From: DATJPR01 sp963752915
GTDB lineage: Bacteria > Bacteroidota > Ignavibacteria > UBA10030 > UBA6906
Reading direction: 5' to 3'
Length of the DNA stretch: 64,000 nt
NCBI GenBank assembly: GCA_963752915.1
Contig: CAVVZZ010000007.1
Location: 186,001 to 250,000 of the forward strand
Shown here: one piece after another, positions 6,901 through 16,205 of the stretch
Layout: the number at the start of each line of letters is the position of its first letter
How positions within the stretch are numbered: the stretch's first letter is position 1
Position numbers and translations under genes: made by a program
Notes under the pieces: generated by a model
What the model was told of the DNA's origin: nothing
The model's input: the letters and a program-made list of their open reading frames with translations, nothing else
Database searches by the model: none

Positions 6901-9354
6901 ATGCCTCGAGCGTACCTCATCGCTGCCCTTGCAGCGTGGGTGACTGTGGCACCAGCCGCTCCGTCACCGAAGTCCATCACTGCGATTCGGGTGAACAAGC
7001 CCCCGGTCGTCGACGGACTGCTCAACGACACGCTCTGGCGTAATACTCGGCCCGTCCGGGATTTTACTCAATTCGACCCGCAAGAAGGTGCTGCGCCGAC
7101 AGAGACCACCCTCGTCTATCTCGCCTACGATGACCGCGCGCTCTATGTCGGGGTTTGGTGCAACGATTCCCGTCCCTCCGGCATTGTCGGGCAGCTCACA
7201 CGACGCGACCGCTCTACCGAGGCAGACCGGTTCACCGTGATGATCGATTCCTATGAGGATCACCAAACCGGGTTCGTCTTTTCGACGAATGTTTCGGGCG
7301 TGCAGAGCGACGGCATTCTGTCGCAGGATGGGAATGTCTACGACCTTTCCTGGGACGCCGTCTGGCGGGTCGCGGTCGCCCGATCGCGGAGAGGGTGGTC
7401 GGCCGAGTTCGAGATCCCGTTCAATGCCCTTCGCTTTGCGACCAACCCCCGCGGCGTCTATAACTGGGGAATCAATTTCCGCAGGTACATCAGCAGAAAG
7501 AAGGAGACGGACGAGTGGGTGATGGTCCCAAGGGCCGAGCACCTGCAAATTGAAAAGTGGGGACACCTCCTGGGACTGCGCCAGATCACGCCGCCGCTGC
7601 ATCTCGAGATCCAGCCCTACGTTTCCGGCACCGCAATTCTGGAATCGGCGGGGAACACCTCCGGGAGTCCTGCCGGTAATCAAGGGAGGATCGGAGGAGA
7701 CATCAAGTACGGCATCGCCCGCAATTTCACATTCGACGCGACCATTCATCCCGACTTCGGCCAGGTGGAAGTCGACCAGGCGGTTTTGAATCTCACGGTA
7801 TTCGAACCATACTTTCCGGAAAAGCGTCCCTTCTTTGTTGAGGGGGCGCAGATGTTTACGTTCGGAACAAGTGTCGACAACACGTCAATGCCGTTATTCT
7901 TCTCACGACGCATCGGGCGCACTCCGTCGGGGAGCTACAATGTTTACGCTCCGTCGGGAGGAACCGTCCTTGAGAACCCTCAGCTCACGAGTATCATCGG
8001 CGCAGCGAAAATCACCGGCCGGTCTTCGTCCGGACTTTCAATCGCAACGCTTGCAGCGGCGACGGATCGTCAGACCGCAACCGTCAGCGATTCGACAGGT
8101 GCGAAGACGACCACGGAGACGGAACCGAAATCGCTGTATGGCGTGCTCCGGGTGCGCCAGGATCTGAATTCGACGTCCTGGTTCGGGGTGATGGGAACTG
8201 CGGCCGGGCACCGGGGCACGATGCCCGCCCTCTCTGCAGGCGCGGACTGGAACCTTCGCTTTGCTGACGGTGGGATGACCTTCGACGGCTACCTGGCGGG
8301 AGCCCGGACATCCGGTTTGACGGATCGTGATGGATCTGCGGGGCGTCTTCTTCTCGCGAGAATTTCTGCTGAGCACTGGTTGTACTATTTCTCGGCGGAT
8401 TTCGCCTCTCCACACTACAACCCCAACGACCTCGGCTATTTCGCGAGACCGCACGACCGCGGTGGCTATGCTCAGCTTTTGTACCGAGAGAATTTCGCTG
8501 CGAGGCCTTTCCTTCGCTACAGTCTGTCCGTTGTCCCCGAGGCCCGCTGGAATTGGAATGGCGCAAGGACATTTGCGCAGGTGGACGCCTCCGCCGGATG
8601 CGATTTTACGAACTTCTGGCAGGCCGGACTGTCGATTGCGATCCAGCCGCCCTTCTTCGAAGATCCGGAAAGCGGCATCGTCGGCCTTCGTCGCCGCCCC
8701 TCCGCGCAACAGATCGACGTCCGGATCCTTTCCGATAGCCGGGCGCGCTTTTCAGGAACACTCGACGCAACCTATGGCATCGACAGTCACGGGAAGCGAT
8801 CGTTGTCAACAACGCTCTCGTTCACACTTCGTCCGTCGTCGTGGGCGGAGATCGTTCCGTTCGTCTACTACCAGCGCACGCGAAAAGAGGCTGCGTGGCT
8901 CTTCCCCGACGGCAACATTCTCGACACGCTCGTCAGTCCATACGTGTTTAGCGTCTTTGGTGATCGCGATCTGGACCAGGTCGATGTCGGATTTCGCGGG
9001 ACGATCACATTCACACGCACTCTCTCGGTGCAGGGATTCGTCCAGGTGCTCATCGCCCGCGGTCGATATCTGAACTATTCACGCGTCGGCGCCTTCGGAA
9101 ATCTTGAGCCGTATGATTATGCTTCTTCACCGCTCTTCGCGAGCCATGATTTCAACGAGTCGACCCTGAATGCGAACCTGTTGCTGCGGTGGGAGTTCCT
9201 GCCGGGGAGTTCGTTCTACCTTGCCTGGACGCAGGAACGTTATGGGAATTGGGGATTGTATGAACGGTCGATCGGGACAAGCTTCCACGAGACGTTCAGC
9301 CTGCCTCAAGAAAACGTCCTGCTCGCGAAGGTGGCGTATTGGTTTTCGCTCTAG
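6901..9354 (+). CDS. DUF5916 protein with carbohydrate-binding family 9-like domain
   Basis: 817 residues with an N-terminal signal peptide (MPRAYLIAALAAWVTVAPAAP). A GTG ten codons upstream exists, but GAGG before the ATG at 6901 and the signal peptide favour this start. Residues about 35-215 form the CBM9-like domain (PPVVDGLLNDTLW, DFTQFDPQEGA, LYVGVWCNDS). The DUF5916 region follows, with the hallmark YFPEKRPFFVEGA (about 305-317) and FFSRRIGR. The C-terminal half is rich in alternating beta strands and ends in an aromatic-terminated strand (VAYWFSL), as expected for an outer-membrane barrel. Such proteins are widespread in FCB bacteria; no enzymatic role is established. Monocistronic. 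Confidence 0.9.
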   Translation: MPRAYLIAALAAWVTVAPAAPSPKSITAIRVNKPPVVDGLLNDTLWRNTRPVRDFTQFDPQEGAAPTETTLVYLAYDDRALYVGVWCNDSRPSGIVGQLTRRDRSTEADRFTVMIDSYEDHQTGFVFSTNVSGVQSDGILSQDGNVYDLSWDAVWRVAVARSRRGWSAEFEIPFNALRFATNPRGVYNWGINFRRYISRKKETDEWVMVPRAEHLQIEKWGHLLGLRQITPPLHLEIQPYVSGTAILESAGNTSGSPAGNQGRIGGDIKYGIARNFTFDATIHPDFGQVEVDQAVLNLTVFEPYFPEKRPFFVEGAQMFTFGTSVDNTSMPLFFSRRIGRTPSGSYNVYAPSGGTVLENPQLTSIIGAAKITGRSSSGLSIATLAAATDRQTATVSDSTGAKTTTETEPKSLYGVLRVRQDLNSTSWFGVMGTAAGHRGTMPALSAGADWNLRFADGGMTFDGYLAGARTSGLTDRDGSAGRLLLARISAEHWLYYFSADFASPHYNPNDLGYFARPHDRGGYAQLLYRENFAARPFLRYSLSVVPEARWNWNGARTFAQVDASAGCDFTNFWQAGLSIAIQPPFFEDPESGIVGLRRRPSAQQIDVRILSDSRARFSGTLDATYGIDSHGKRSLSTTLSFTLRPSSWAEIVPFVYYQRTRKEAAWLFPDGNILDTLVSPYVFSVFGDRDLDQVDVGFRGTITFTRTLSVQGFVQVLIARGRYLNYSRVGAFGNLEPYDYASSPLFASHDFNESTLNANLLLRWEFLPGSSFYLAWTQERYGNWGLYERSIGTSFHETFSLPQENVLLAKVAYWFSL

Positions 9355-9357
9355 CAA

Positions 9358-9476
9358 ATCTTTTACTGCTTACTGCCTACTGCTTACTGCTTACTACCTA
9401 CTGCTTTCTGCATACTGCTTACCGCATACTGCCCACTGCTTAGTGCACACTGCTTCCGGCCTACTACATGCCTCTT
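9358..9476. repeat. Degenerate tandem repeat of a TACTGCTTAC-like unit
   Basis: About a dozen imperfect copies of TACTGCTTAC/TACTGCCTAC follow one another over 119 bases in the gap between the converging DUF5916 and hydrolase genes. The unit is 7 to 10 bases, with TACTGC the most constant part. No coding potential and no stable palindrome. It belongs to the class of low-complexity intergenic fillers seen at several other places in this window but uses its own word. Confidence 0.85.
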
Positions 9477-9486
9477 CCTGCACCGC

Positions 9487-10416
9487 CTACCCCCGGTTCG
9501 TCTCTCCTTCCGCCAGCGTCCGCTGAAAGAACCCGCAGATCTTCTCCGTATACTCACCGCCGCCTATTTCCGCAATATTATGGTGTTGCGCGTTCGGGAT
9601 AAGCCACAACTCTTTCGGGTCATTGGCATTATGGAATACCATTTCGGAATAGTGGCTTTTGATCCGGTCGTCGGCGGTGCCGTGGATAATGAGAATGGGG
9701 ACATGGACCGCATGGACCGCTTCCAGCGGGGAAACGAGACGCGCTTTGAACTGTGCGATGCTCTCCGATCGACGGATGACAAGATTGCGGAGGTAGTGCC
9801 AGGGGAGTTTCACCATCCGCTTCTGGTAATCGTCGAACACACTTCGCAGCGAAGCGAATCCGCTTTCGGCCACTACTGCCTTTACACGCGGGTCGATTGC
9901 CGCGAGCTGGATGGCAATCGCTGCCCCCATTGAATTTCCGAATGCCCCGATGTTGCCGAGGACGAGGTCCTTCCTGCTGACCAGGAAGTTGATCACCATT
10001 GAAGCATCGTACTTTTCATAGTACCCGTAGGTGCAATACGTTCCTCCGCTCTCACCGTGTCGACGCGAATCGAAGAGGAACACGTTGAATCCCCGATCGT
10101 GCAACGCCCGGGTCAACGGAATGCCCGCGATTTTTGCCTCGCTCACCCCGTGCAAATAGAGGACCGTTCCCTTTGCGTCGGGTCCGGCGCTGACGAGCCA
10201 GCAACGCAACGGGATGCCGTCGGCGGCTTCCAGTGTGATCTCTTCGTAGGGGAGTCCGGCGTAACTTGGGAGGAGAAGCGAGGTGCGTCTGCGGTAATAG
10301 TCGACTGTCCGCTTGTACGGCTGCAGCAGCATCACCGGCCCGATGAACAGAAGCATCGTCGAGACAAAGGCCAGGAAACTGAGGAACAGAACGATGAGGA
10401 CGATGAGGAACAGCAT
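9487..10416 (-). CDS. Membrane-anchored alpha/beta hydrolase
   Basis: 309 residues. An N-terminal hydrophobic anchor (about residues 2-33) is followed by an alpha/beta hydrolase domain: oxyanion region LYLHGVSE (about 86-93), nucleophile elbow GAFGNSMGAA (Ser about 163), acid in HGTADDRI (about 246-253) and His in NAQHHNI (about 276-282). The family includes cytoplasmic-membrane esterases and BEM46/YfhR-like hydrolases (abhydrolase superfamily); the natural substrate cannot be told. It follows glgP by 14 bases and is probably cotranscribed with it. Confidence 0.88.
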   Translation of the reverse strand: MLFLIVLIVLFLSFLAFVSTMLLFIGPVMLLQPYKRTVDYYRRRTSLLLPSYAGLPYEEITLEAADGIPLRCWLVSAGPDAKGTVLYLHGVSEAKIAGIPLTRALHDRGFNVFLFDSRRHGESGGTYCTYGYYEKYDASMVINFLVSRKDLVLGNIGAFGNSMGAAIAIQLAAIDPRVKAVVAESGFASLRSVFDDYQKRMVKLPWHYLRNLVIRRSESIAQFKARLVSPLEAVHAVHVPILIIHGTADDRIKSHYSEMVFHNANDPKELWLIPNAQHHNIAEIGGGEYTEKICGFFQRTLAEGETNRG

Positions 10417-10430
10417 CGGTCATAGTCCTG

Positions 10431-12575
10431 CTATTTTTTTGCGCCGTGACGATAGTACTTGGTGATGTATTCCTCCACCATGCGGTGGGTATTGTACTCC
10501 GGGATAATGGTGACCATGGCGTGGCGCACGCGGCGCAGCCATTCATGCGGGATTCCGTCTTTCCCCCTCTTGTAGAAGAGCGGGATGATTTCGTTTTCCA
10601 TCACTGCGCGAAGCGACGCGGCGTCGAGATCGTCCTGCAGCTGTTCGCTCGATGCGGTGGTGTCTTCGCCCACCTTCCATCCATTGTGCCCGTCATACGC
10701 CTCCCGCCACCAACCATCCATCGTCATGACATGCATGCATCCGTGGATGAGGGCCTTCATCCCGCTCGTCCCGCTCGCCTCCATGGGCCGGCGCGGTGTG
10801 GCGAGCCAGATATCGCAGCCGGCGACAAGGTAGCGCGCGACATTGATGTCATAGTCCTCCAGAAAAACGATCCTGCCGAACAGGTCGTTTCGCTTGGAGA
10901 TGTTTACGATGTCCTTGATGAAATACTTCCCTGCATCGTCGCGCGGATGGGCTTTGCCCGAGAAAATGAGCTGGACGGGTTGGTCCGGATTTCTCAGCGT
11001 TTTCAGGGCCCAGTCGAAATCACGGAAGATCAGCGGTGCCCGTTTGTATGTCGCGAATCGTCGAGCGACGCCGATCGTCAACGCATCCGGTGAAAGAATT
11101 TCGTCAAACGCGCTCACGTCCCCCATGCTGGTCCTGAGGGCCTGTTCGCGCAGCCGCTTGCGCGCAAATTCGACGAGCTCGCGTCGCAGGAGTGTCCGCA
11201 GCGCCCAGAGCTCCTCGTCACTCACTTTATCGGGCTTCAGGGCTTTCTGCCAGAACCCTTTATCCGCGACCTTTTCCGTCCACTCCGTCCCGAAACGTTC
11301 CGTCCAGAAGCGTGCGGCGCTCGGCGCAGTCCAGCCGGCGATGTGAACGCCGTTTGTGACCGAACCAATGGGGACCTTTGTGGCGGCAACACCCGGAAAA
11401 AGATCCTTCCACATTTGCTGGCTCACTTTGCCGTGCAATTCACTCACACCATTGGCTGCATGACTCATGCGAAGGGCGAGGACGGTCATCGTGAACTGCT
11501 CATTGTAGTCGTCCTGGCGTAGCCGTCCATACCGGATCAACTGATCGATGTTCAACCCAGAGGACGCACAGAAGGCCGGGAAGGCGGTCTTCATCAGACC
11601 GTAGTCGAACCTGTCGTGCCCCGCCGGGACAGGTGTATGCGTCGTGAACACGCAGCTCCGCCGGACGATCTCTTCTGCGGCTTCGAGGGGGACCGGCTTC
11701 TTGCCCTTCAGTTGTTCACTGAGAAGTTCGAGCGTCAGGAATGCCGAGTGCCCCTCGTTCATGTGGAACACCGCAGGGGACAACCCGGCCGCGCGGAGAA
11801 AACGAATCCCACCGATCCCGAGCACAATCTCCTGGCTGATCCGCGTCCACTGGTCGCCCCCGTAGACGTGGGCAGTGAGATCGCGGTAGCGCTGATCGTT
11901 CTCCGTCAGGTCAGTATCAAGGAGATACACGGTCGCTCTTCCCACGTTGACCGCCCACCCCTGGAATTTCACGACGTCGTTTCCGATCTCCACCTGACAG
12001 ATGACAGGGCGACCCTTGCTATCGAGAACCGGGACAATCGGCAGTCTGGCGGGATCGTACGCCGGATATTTTTCCATCTGCCAGCCATCGTGCGTCATCT
12101 GCTGCTGGAAGTATCCCTGGCGATAGAAGAGCGAAACCCCCGAGAACGGGAGCCCCAGATCGCTGGCGGACTTCGTGTGGTCCCCCGAAAGGACACCGAG
12201 CCCTCCCGAATAAATCCGGAGGCTTTCATGGAGACCGAACTCCGCGCTGAAGTAGGCCACCGTCGACTTCTTGAATTCCCGCGCGTTGTGCGAGACCCAG
12301 GTCGACTGGGGCTTCATGTAGGCCTTGAATGCGGCGCACACGCTCGACGCAACCTGGTAGAGATGCGGATCGCGCAATCGAATACGCAACTCCGATGGAC
12401 TTACCCACCGCATGACTTCAACGGGATTGTGGTTGCTTCGCTCCCACATAAACGGCGAGAACTGTTCGAACACCTCCTGGGCGGCGTGGTTCCATGTCCA
12501 CCACAAATTGTGGGAGAGTTCCTGCAGGTCCGAGATGACGATATCGATTTGCTTGGGTGAGGGAAGGCTGGCCAT
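10431..12575 (-). CDS. glgP: Alpha-glucan (glycogen/maltodextrin) phosphorylase, GT35
   Basis: 714 residues, the short form of the family. An N-terminal DUF3417-like segment (about 10-100, SHNLWWTWNHAAQEVF) precedes the catalytic domain with YFSAEFGLHESLRIYSGGLG (about 108-127). The pyridoxal-phosphate site EASGTSGMKALIHG (about 610-623) carries the Schiff-base Lys. The enzyme releases glucose-1-phosphate from alpha-1,4-glucans with inorganic phosphate in the cytoplasm. It lies between typA (90-base gap) and the hydrolase gene, all on the minus strand. No other glycogen gene is in the window. Confidence 0.96.
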   Translation of the reverse strand: MASLPSPKQIDIVISDLQELSHNLWWTWNHAAQEVFEQFSPFMWERSNHNPVEVMRWVSPSELRIRLRDPHLYQVASSVCAAFKAYMKPQSTWVSHNAREFKKSTVAYFSAEFGLHESLRIYSGGLGVLSGDHTKSASDLGLPFSGVSLFYRQGYFQQQMTHDGWQMEKYPAYDPARLPIVPVLDSKGRPVICQVEIGNDVVKFQGWAVNVGRATVYLLDTDLTENDQRYRDLTAHVYGGDQWTRISQEIVLGIGGIRFLRAAGLSPAVFHMNEGHSAFLTLELLSEQLKGKKPVPLEAAEEIVRRSCVFTTHTPVPAGHDRFDYGLMKTAFPAFCASSGLNIDQLIRYGRLRQDDYNEQFTMTVLALRMSHAANGVSELHGKVSQQMWKDLFPGVAATKVPIGSVTNGVHIAGWTAPSAARFWTERFGTEWTEKVADKGFWQKALKPDKVSDEELWALRTLLRRELVEFARKRLREQALRTSMGDVSAFDEILSPDALTIGVARRFATYKRAPLIFRDFDWALKTLRNPDQPVQLIFSGKAHPRDDAGKYFIKDIVNISKRNDLFGRIVFLEDYDINVARYLVAGCDIWLATPRRPMEASGTSGMKALIHGCMHVMTMDGWWREAYDGHNGWKVGEDTTASSEQLQDDLDAASLRAVMENEIIPLFYKRGKDGIPHEWLRRVRHAMVTIIPEYNTHRMVEEYITKYYRHGAKK

Positions 12576-12665
12576 TACGGTAGTATTCTCCAGTATCGGG
12601 ATTCGACCAACAACATCTTCGCGACCTCAATTGTTTTTACCATGCGCGTCCGAAGCGCTAACGTC

Positions 12666-14501
12666 CTATTCTTCGGATGCGACAAGGTCCTTCTTCTTTG
12701 CCATGCGGTACCGCTCGTTGGAGTCGAGGTATTTCTTCCGGAGGCGGATGTTCTGGGGGGTGACCTCCACGAGTTCGTCGTCCCCGATCCATTCGATCGC
12801 CTGCTCAAGCGTCAGGATCCTCGGTGGCTCGAGGCGGACAGCTTCATCCGATCCGGAGGCGCGCATGTTGGTCAGCTGCTTCGTCTTGCAGACATTGACA
12901 TTCATATCATGCTCACGGGCATTCTCGCCGACAATCATCCCGGCATAGACCCGTGTGCCGGGCACGATGAAAAAGAGCGAGCGATCCTGCAGCTTCCACA
13001 TCCCGTACGCAACGGATTCGCCGTCCTCCATCGCGACCAGAGCACCCTTGGTCCGGTGCGCCATTTCCCCCTTGAACGGTTCGTATCCGTGAAAATTGTG
13101 ATGAAGAATTCCCGTTCCCTTCGTCTGCGTCATGAATTCCCCCCGGAAGCCGATGAGGCCGCGTGACGGCACGAGGAATTCCAGGCGCGTGTTTCCGGAC
13201 GAGGAGATCATATTCTTCATCGTTCCCCTCCGACGGCCCAGGTTCTCGATCACAACACCGACAAACTCATCGGGCACATCGATGATAACATGCTCCATGG
13301 GTTCGGAGTGGACATCCGCGATCCTCTTGTAAATGACTTCCGGGCGGGACACCTGGAACTCGTATCCTTCGCGGCGCATCGTCTCGATGAGGATTGCAAG
13401 ATGAAGTTCTCCCCGGCCGCTGACCTTGAACGCATCCGGCGATTCGGTCAATTCAATCCGCAGGCTGACATTCGACCGCAGCTCGCGCGCAAGCCGCTCG
13501 CTCAAGTGGCGCGTCGTGACGTAGCGGCCTTCCTGACCCGCAAACGGAGAATTGTTCACGAGAAACATCATCGAGAGCGTCGGCTCTTCGATCGCGACAA
13601 ACGGAAGAGCTGTGGGGTCGGATTCATGAGCGATCGTTTCTCCGATATCCACATCCTCCATCCCTGCAATGGCGATCACGTCGCCGGCTCCCGCCTGCTC
13701 GGTCTCGACCCGCCGCAGCCCTTCAAAGGTGTAGATCTTTGTGACCCGCGCGTCCTCGACGACCCCGTCGCGGTGAATGATCTTCATAGGCCCGCCGAGG
13801 CTGATCGTCCCCCGATGGATGCGCCCGATGCCAAGGCGTCCGAGATAGTCATTGTAATCGATCGTCGTCACGAGCATCTGAAACACCCCGGATACGTCCC
13901 CCGGAGGGGGAGGAACATATTTCACGATCGCTTCGAACAGGGGCTCCAGATTGACACTCTCCTGATCAAGCTCGCGTTTTGCAATACCCTGCTTTGCGAT
14001 GCAGTACAGCGTGGGAAAGTCCAGCTGCGTATCGTTCGCGCCCAGGGACAGGAAAAGCTCGAAGATCTCGTCGAGGACCTGGTGGGCCCGGGCGTCCTTG
14101 CGGTCGATCTTATTGATGACGACAATCGGTTTGAGGTTCAAATCGAGTGACTTCTTCAGCACAAATTTTGTTCCGGGAAGAGGCCCTTCGGCGGCGTCCA
14201 CAAGAAGCAAAACGCCGTCCACCATCGTCAGCGTTCGCTCCACCTCGCCTCCAAAGTCTGCGTGGCCAGGCGTATCGACGATGTTGATCTTGATCCCCTT
14301 GTAATGCACGGAGGTATTCTTTGCCAGGATCGTGATCCCGCGTTCGCGTTCGAGATCATTCGAATCCATGACCCGCGTGACCAGCTGCTGGTTCTGGCGA
14401 AACGTCCCCGTTTGGCGCAACATATGGTCCACAAGTGTTGTTTTGCCGTGGTCAACATGCGCGATAATGGCAATGTTCCGAACGTCTTCCCTGCGCTTCA
14501 T
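12666..14501 (-). CDS. typA: Ribosome-associated GTPase TypA/BipA
   Basis: 611 residues, full length. G-domain motifs are all present: AHVDHGKTTL (G1, about 15-24), RGITI (G2, about 54-58), DTPGHADF (G3, about 77-84) and NKIDR (G4, about 134-138). EF-G-like domains III and V and the BipA C-terminal domain follow (GRGELHLAILIETMRREGYE at about 365-384; FVGVVIENLGRRRG). TypA binds the 70S ribosome and assists 50S assembly under stress. It is the first gene of a minus-strand group with glgP and the hydrolase; the 267 bases upstream contain low-complexity repeats. Confidence 0.97.
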   Translation of the reverse strand: MKRREDVRNIAIIAHVDHGKTTLVDHMLRQTGTFRQNQQLVTRVMDSNDLERERGITILAKNTSVHYKGIKINIVDTPGHADFGGEVERTLTMVDGVLLLVDAAEGPLPGTKFVLKKSLDLNLKPIVVINKIDRKDARAHQVLDEIFELFLSLGANDTQLDFPTLYCIAKQGIAKRELDQESVNLEPLFEAIVKYVPPPPGDVSGVFQMLVTTIDYNDYLGRLGIGRIHRGTISLGGPMKIIHRDGVVEDARVTKIYTFEGLRRVETEQAGAGDVIAIAGMEDVDIGETIAHESDPTALPFVAIEEPTLSMMFLVNNSPFAGQEGRYVTTRHLSERLARELRSNVSLRIELTESPDAFKVSGRGELHLAILIETMRREGYEFQVSRPEVIYKRIADVHSEPMEHVIIDVPDEFVGVVIENLGRRRGTMKNMISSSGNTRLEFLVPSRGLIGFRGEFMTQTKGTGILHHNFHGYEPFKGEMAHRTKGALVAMEDGESVAYGMWKLQDRSLFFIVPGTRVYAGMIVGENAREHDMNVNVCKTKQLTNMRASGSDEAVRLEPPRILTLEQAIEWIGDDELVEVTPQNIRLRKKYLDSNERYRMAKKKDLVASEE

Positions 14502-14556
14502 TCCATCCTCATTTTTTCAGAAACTTAAATATAGCCAAAAACGCGGGGAAGTACAA

Positions 14557-14659
14557 TGGAGAAGGGGGGAAGGGAGAGGGGGAGAACGGGAGAAGGGGGG
14601 ATGGGGAGAGAGAGAACAATTCTGAATTCAGATCTCAGAACTCAGAATTCAGAATTCAA
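14557..14659. repeat. Composite low-complexity intergenic element (G-rich block plus ATTCAGA block)
   Basis: A purine block of GGGGGAAGGGAGAGGG-type runs (14557-14613) is followed by a block of repeated GAATTCAGA/CTCAGAA words (14619-14659). The same two blocks recur, in either orientation, at 42712-42786 and 53299-53390, and the G-rich block alone at 37112-37171. It lies between the divergent-side upstream region of typA and the end of the DUF2721 gene. The rest of the 14502-14768 gap shows no gene. Confidence 0.85.
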
Positions 14660-14768
14660 ATCGGCTGTACGAGACCTTGAGGTTCAGAGACGCGGGGACA
14701 ACAGCATCAGTTTTGTGCCTGCTCCCTCCTGCATACTTCTTCCTCTCATCGCCGGAAGGAGAGTGTAT

Positions 14769-15173
14769 TTATCCCCCCGCCTGATCTTTCTCGAGATCGT
14801 TCAGCACCAGGTTGAGCGCTCCGACAGAAAGCGAAATTTCCCGGATCATGAACGCAAGCGATGCCATCATCAGCAACAAACTTGCGCCGAAGACGTAGGC
14901 CCCCGCGGTGGACCTTTCCGTGTACAGGAGAAACATGCTCAGAACACAGAAGAAAAGACTCGCGATCCCCAGCGCCTGCATGTCGCGGATGATGTAGACG
15001 CGTTTCCGGAGATTCACAATCTGCGGGGGAATAATCGGGTCGGGATGCGTTTTGAATCGCGCATGAAGCTCCCGGATCAATCCTGCCAGCGTGAGAAACC
15101 GTTGCGTATACGCGAGTAGGAGGAGCGATATCGCAGGGAAAAGAAGCGCAGGTGTGGAGAGCTCGATGTTCAT
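14769..15173 (-). CDS. DUF2721 family membrane protein
   Basis: 134 residues starting MNIELSTPALLFPAISLLLLAYTQRF. One hydrophobic segment at the N-terminus, a charged middle (GLIRELHARF, about 31-40, and LRKRVYIIRDMQ) and two more segments in the second half. The AYTQRF...L..LIR.L pattern and the final LEISLSVGALNLVLNDL-like helix match DUF2721. Its ATG overlaps the DUF3052 stop by four bases, so it is coupled to that gene. Longer readings of the frame upstream lie in the neighbouring gene and are rejected. Function unknown. Confidence 0.85.
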   Translation of the reverse strand: MNIELSTPALLFPAISLLLLAYTQRFLTLAGLIRELHARFKTHPDPIIPPQIVNLRKRVYIIRDMQALGIASLFFCVLSMFLLYTERSTAGAYVFGASLLLMMASLAFMIREISLSVGALNLVLNDLEKDQAGG

Positions 15174-15580
15174 CGGTTCTTCTTCACGAGCTCCTTCCTC
15201 CGTACTCTCATCGCCGACCATGTCTCGTCGATGGCGATCAATGTCACCGGGCGAAATCCTGCTTCTGTCACACTGTCCCATCCCCGGTCGCGCGTGAGGT
15301 CGGACTTCAGCGTCCCCGTCTGTTTCGGAAAACCGATCCAGACCGGGGTGTCTTCGCCTGTGCGGCGGAGTGCCACGGGGAACCGGCGTTCGAGATCCTT
15401 TACCGTCGGCGCGAAAAGCAATACGAGGTCGACTTTCCGCGTGCCCGACGTGGAGACCGAACATCCGGGCGGCACGTCGCGAAAGATGTCCCGGTGTTCC
15501 TCCGGAGCGTTCAGCAAGGCGAGCTTCATGTCAGCCTTGATGTGCAACTTTGACGCAAGCGTTGGCATGGTGTCAGGCAA
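15170..15580 (-). CDS. DUF3052 family protein
   Basis: 136 residues, soluble. TLASKLHIKADMKLALLNAPEEH at the N-terminus, VDLVLLFAPTVKDLERRFP in the middle and PVWIGFPKQTGTLKSDLTRD towards the end are the conserved blocks of DUF3052, whose alpha/beta fold resembles the substrate part of a methyltransferase-like domain. No catalytic residues can be assigned. It overlaps the GyrI-like gene by eight bases upstream and the DUF2721 gene by four bases downstream. Confidence 0.85.
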   Translation of the reverse strand: MPDTMPTLASKLHIKADMKLALLNAPEEHRDIFRDVPPGCSVSTSGTRKVDLVLLFAPTVKDLERRFPVALRRTGEDTPVWIGFPKQTGTLKSDLTRDRGWDSVTEAGFRPVTLIAIDETWSAMRVRRKELVKKNR

Positions 15581-16175
15581 ACGGTTGACGGATGATGGTT
15601 TTTAGTTTTTCCGGTGCAGTGCGACGCGGGTCGCCGAGATAAATCTCGTGATGTTTCCCATGGAGGATACCGCCGCGTTCTCGAATGTAGGCGTGGAGAT
15701 GTTCGATGGTGAGCCGTTCATTCCCGTACGGTCCCTCGTGAAGAATCTGGGCGACACGACCCTCTTTGAATTCGGTGAACCGCACGTGGACGACCGCAGC
15801 GTTGCTCTTCTTTTCAAAGACCGCCTCGCGCGACTTTTCGATGATCGCGGCCGTCACTCCCTTCGGCTGCATGATCATCAGCGTCCACTTCCATTCGTCT
15901 TTGTTGCCATCAAGAAAGCTCGCCATCCGATCGGACCACCAGAGGGCTTCCAGGGGCGGAACCTTATAGTCGACCCCCTTCCCTTTTTTCAGTGCGAACT
16001 TTGTCGTATAGGCAATGCTGTAGAGGGCATCAGTACAGGACTGGAAATCGGGATTGCCGTTGGGATCTCCTTCACCGTCGATCATCAGAAAGTTCATGGC
16101 GGGGATTGTCAGCTCCTCTGCACTTGCGCTCCTTGCAGTATAGAGGACTTGTGTCGGGTCGCGTTTCAGTGTCAT
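15573..16175 (-). CDS. GyrI-like small-molecule-binding domain protein
   Basis: 200 residues. The sequence PAMNFLMIDGEGDPNGNPDFQ (about 25-45), ALYSIAYTTKFALK, PPLEALWWSD and the C-terminal HEGPYGNERLTIEHLHAYI (about 145-165) with KHHEIYLGDPRR are typical of stand-alone GyrI-like (SOUL/GyrI superfamily) proteins. They bind hydrophobic small molecules in a cleft and some hydrolyse cyclopropanoids. No DNA-binding domain is fused. First gene of a tightly overlapping trio with DUF3052 and DUF2721. Confidence 0.88.
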   Translation of the reverse strand: MTLKRDPTQVLYTARSASAEELTIPAMNFLMIDGEGDPNGNPDFQSCTDALYSIAYTTKFALKKGKGVDYKVPPLEALWWSDRMASFLDGNKDEWKWTLMIMQPKGVTAAIIEKSREAVFEKKSNAAVVHVRFTEFKEGRVAQILHEGPYGNERLTIEHLHAYIRERGGILHGKHHEIYLGDPRRTAPEKLKTIIRQPFA

Positions 16176-16205
16176 GATGTTGTCTCCCGGTCGAAAACGG
16201 CTTGG

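Noticed and set aside
13290..14150. Long plus-strand frames (286 codons) opposite typA and similar long frames opposite maeB, ileS and rluD
   Set aside because: They are mirror frames of strongly conserved genes in GC-rich DNA, with no domain signatures.
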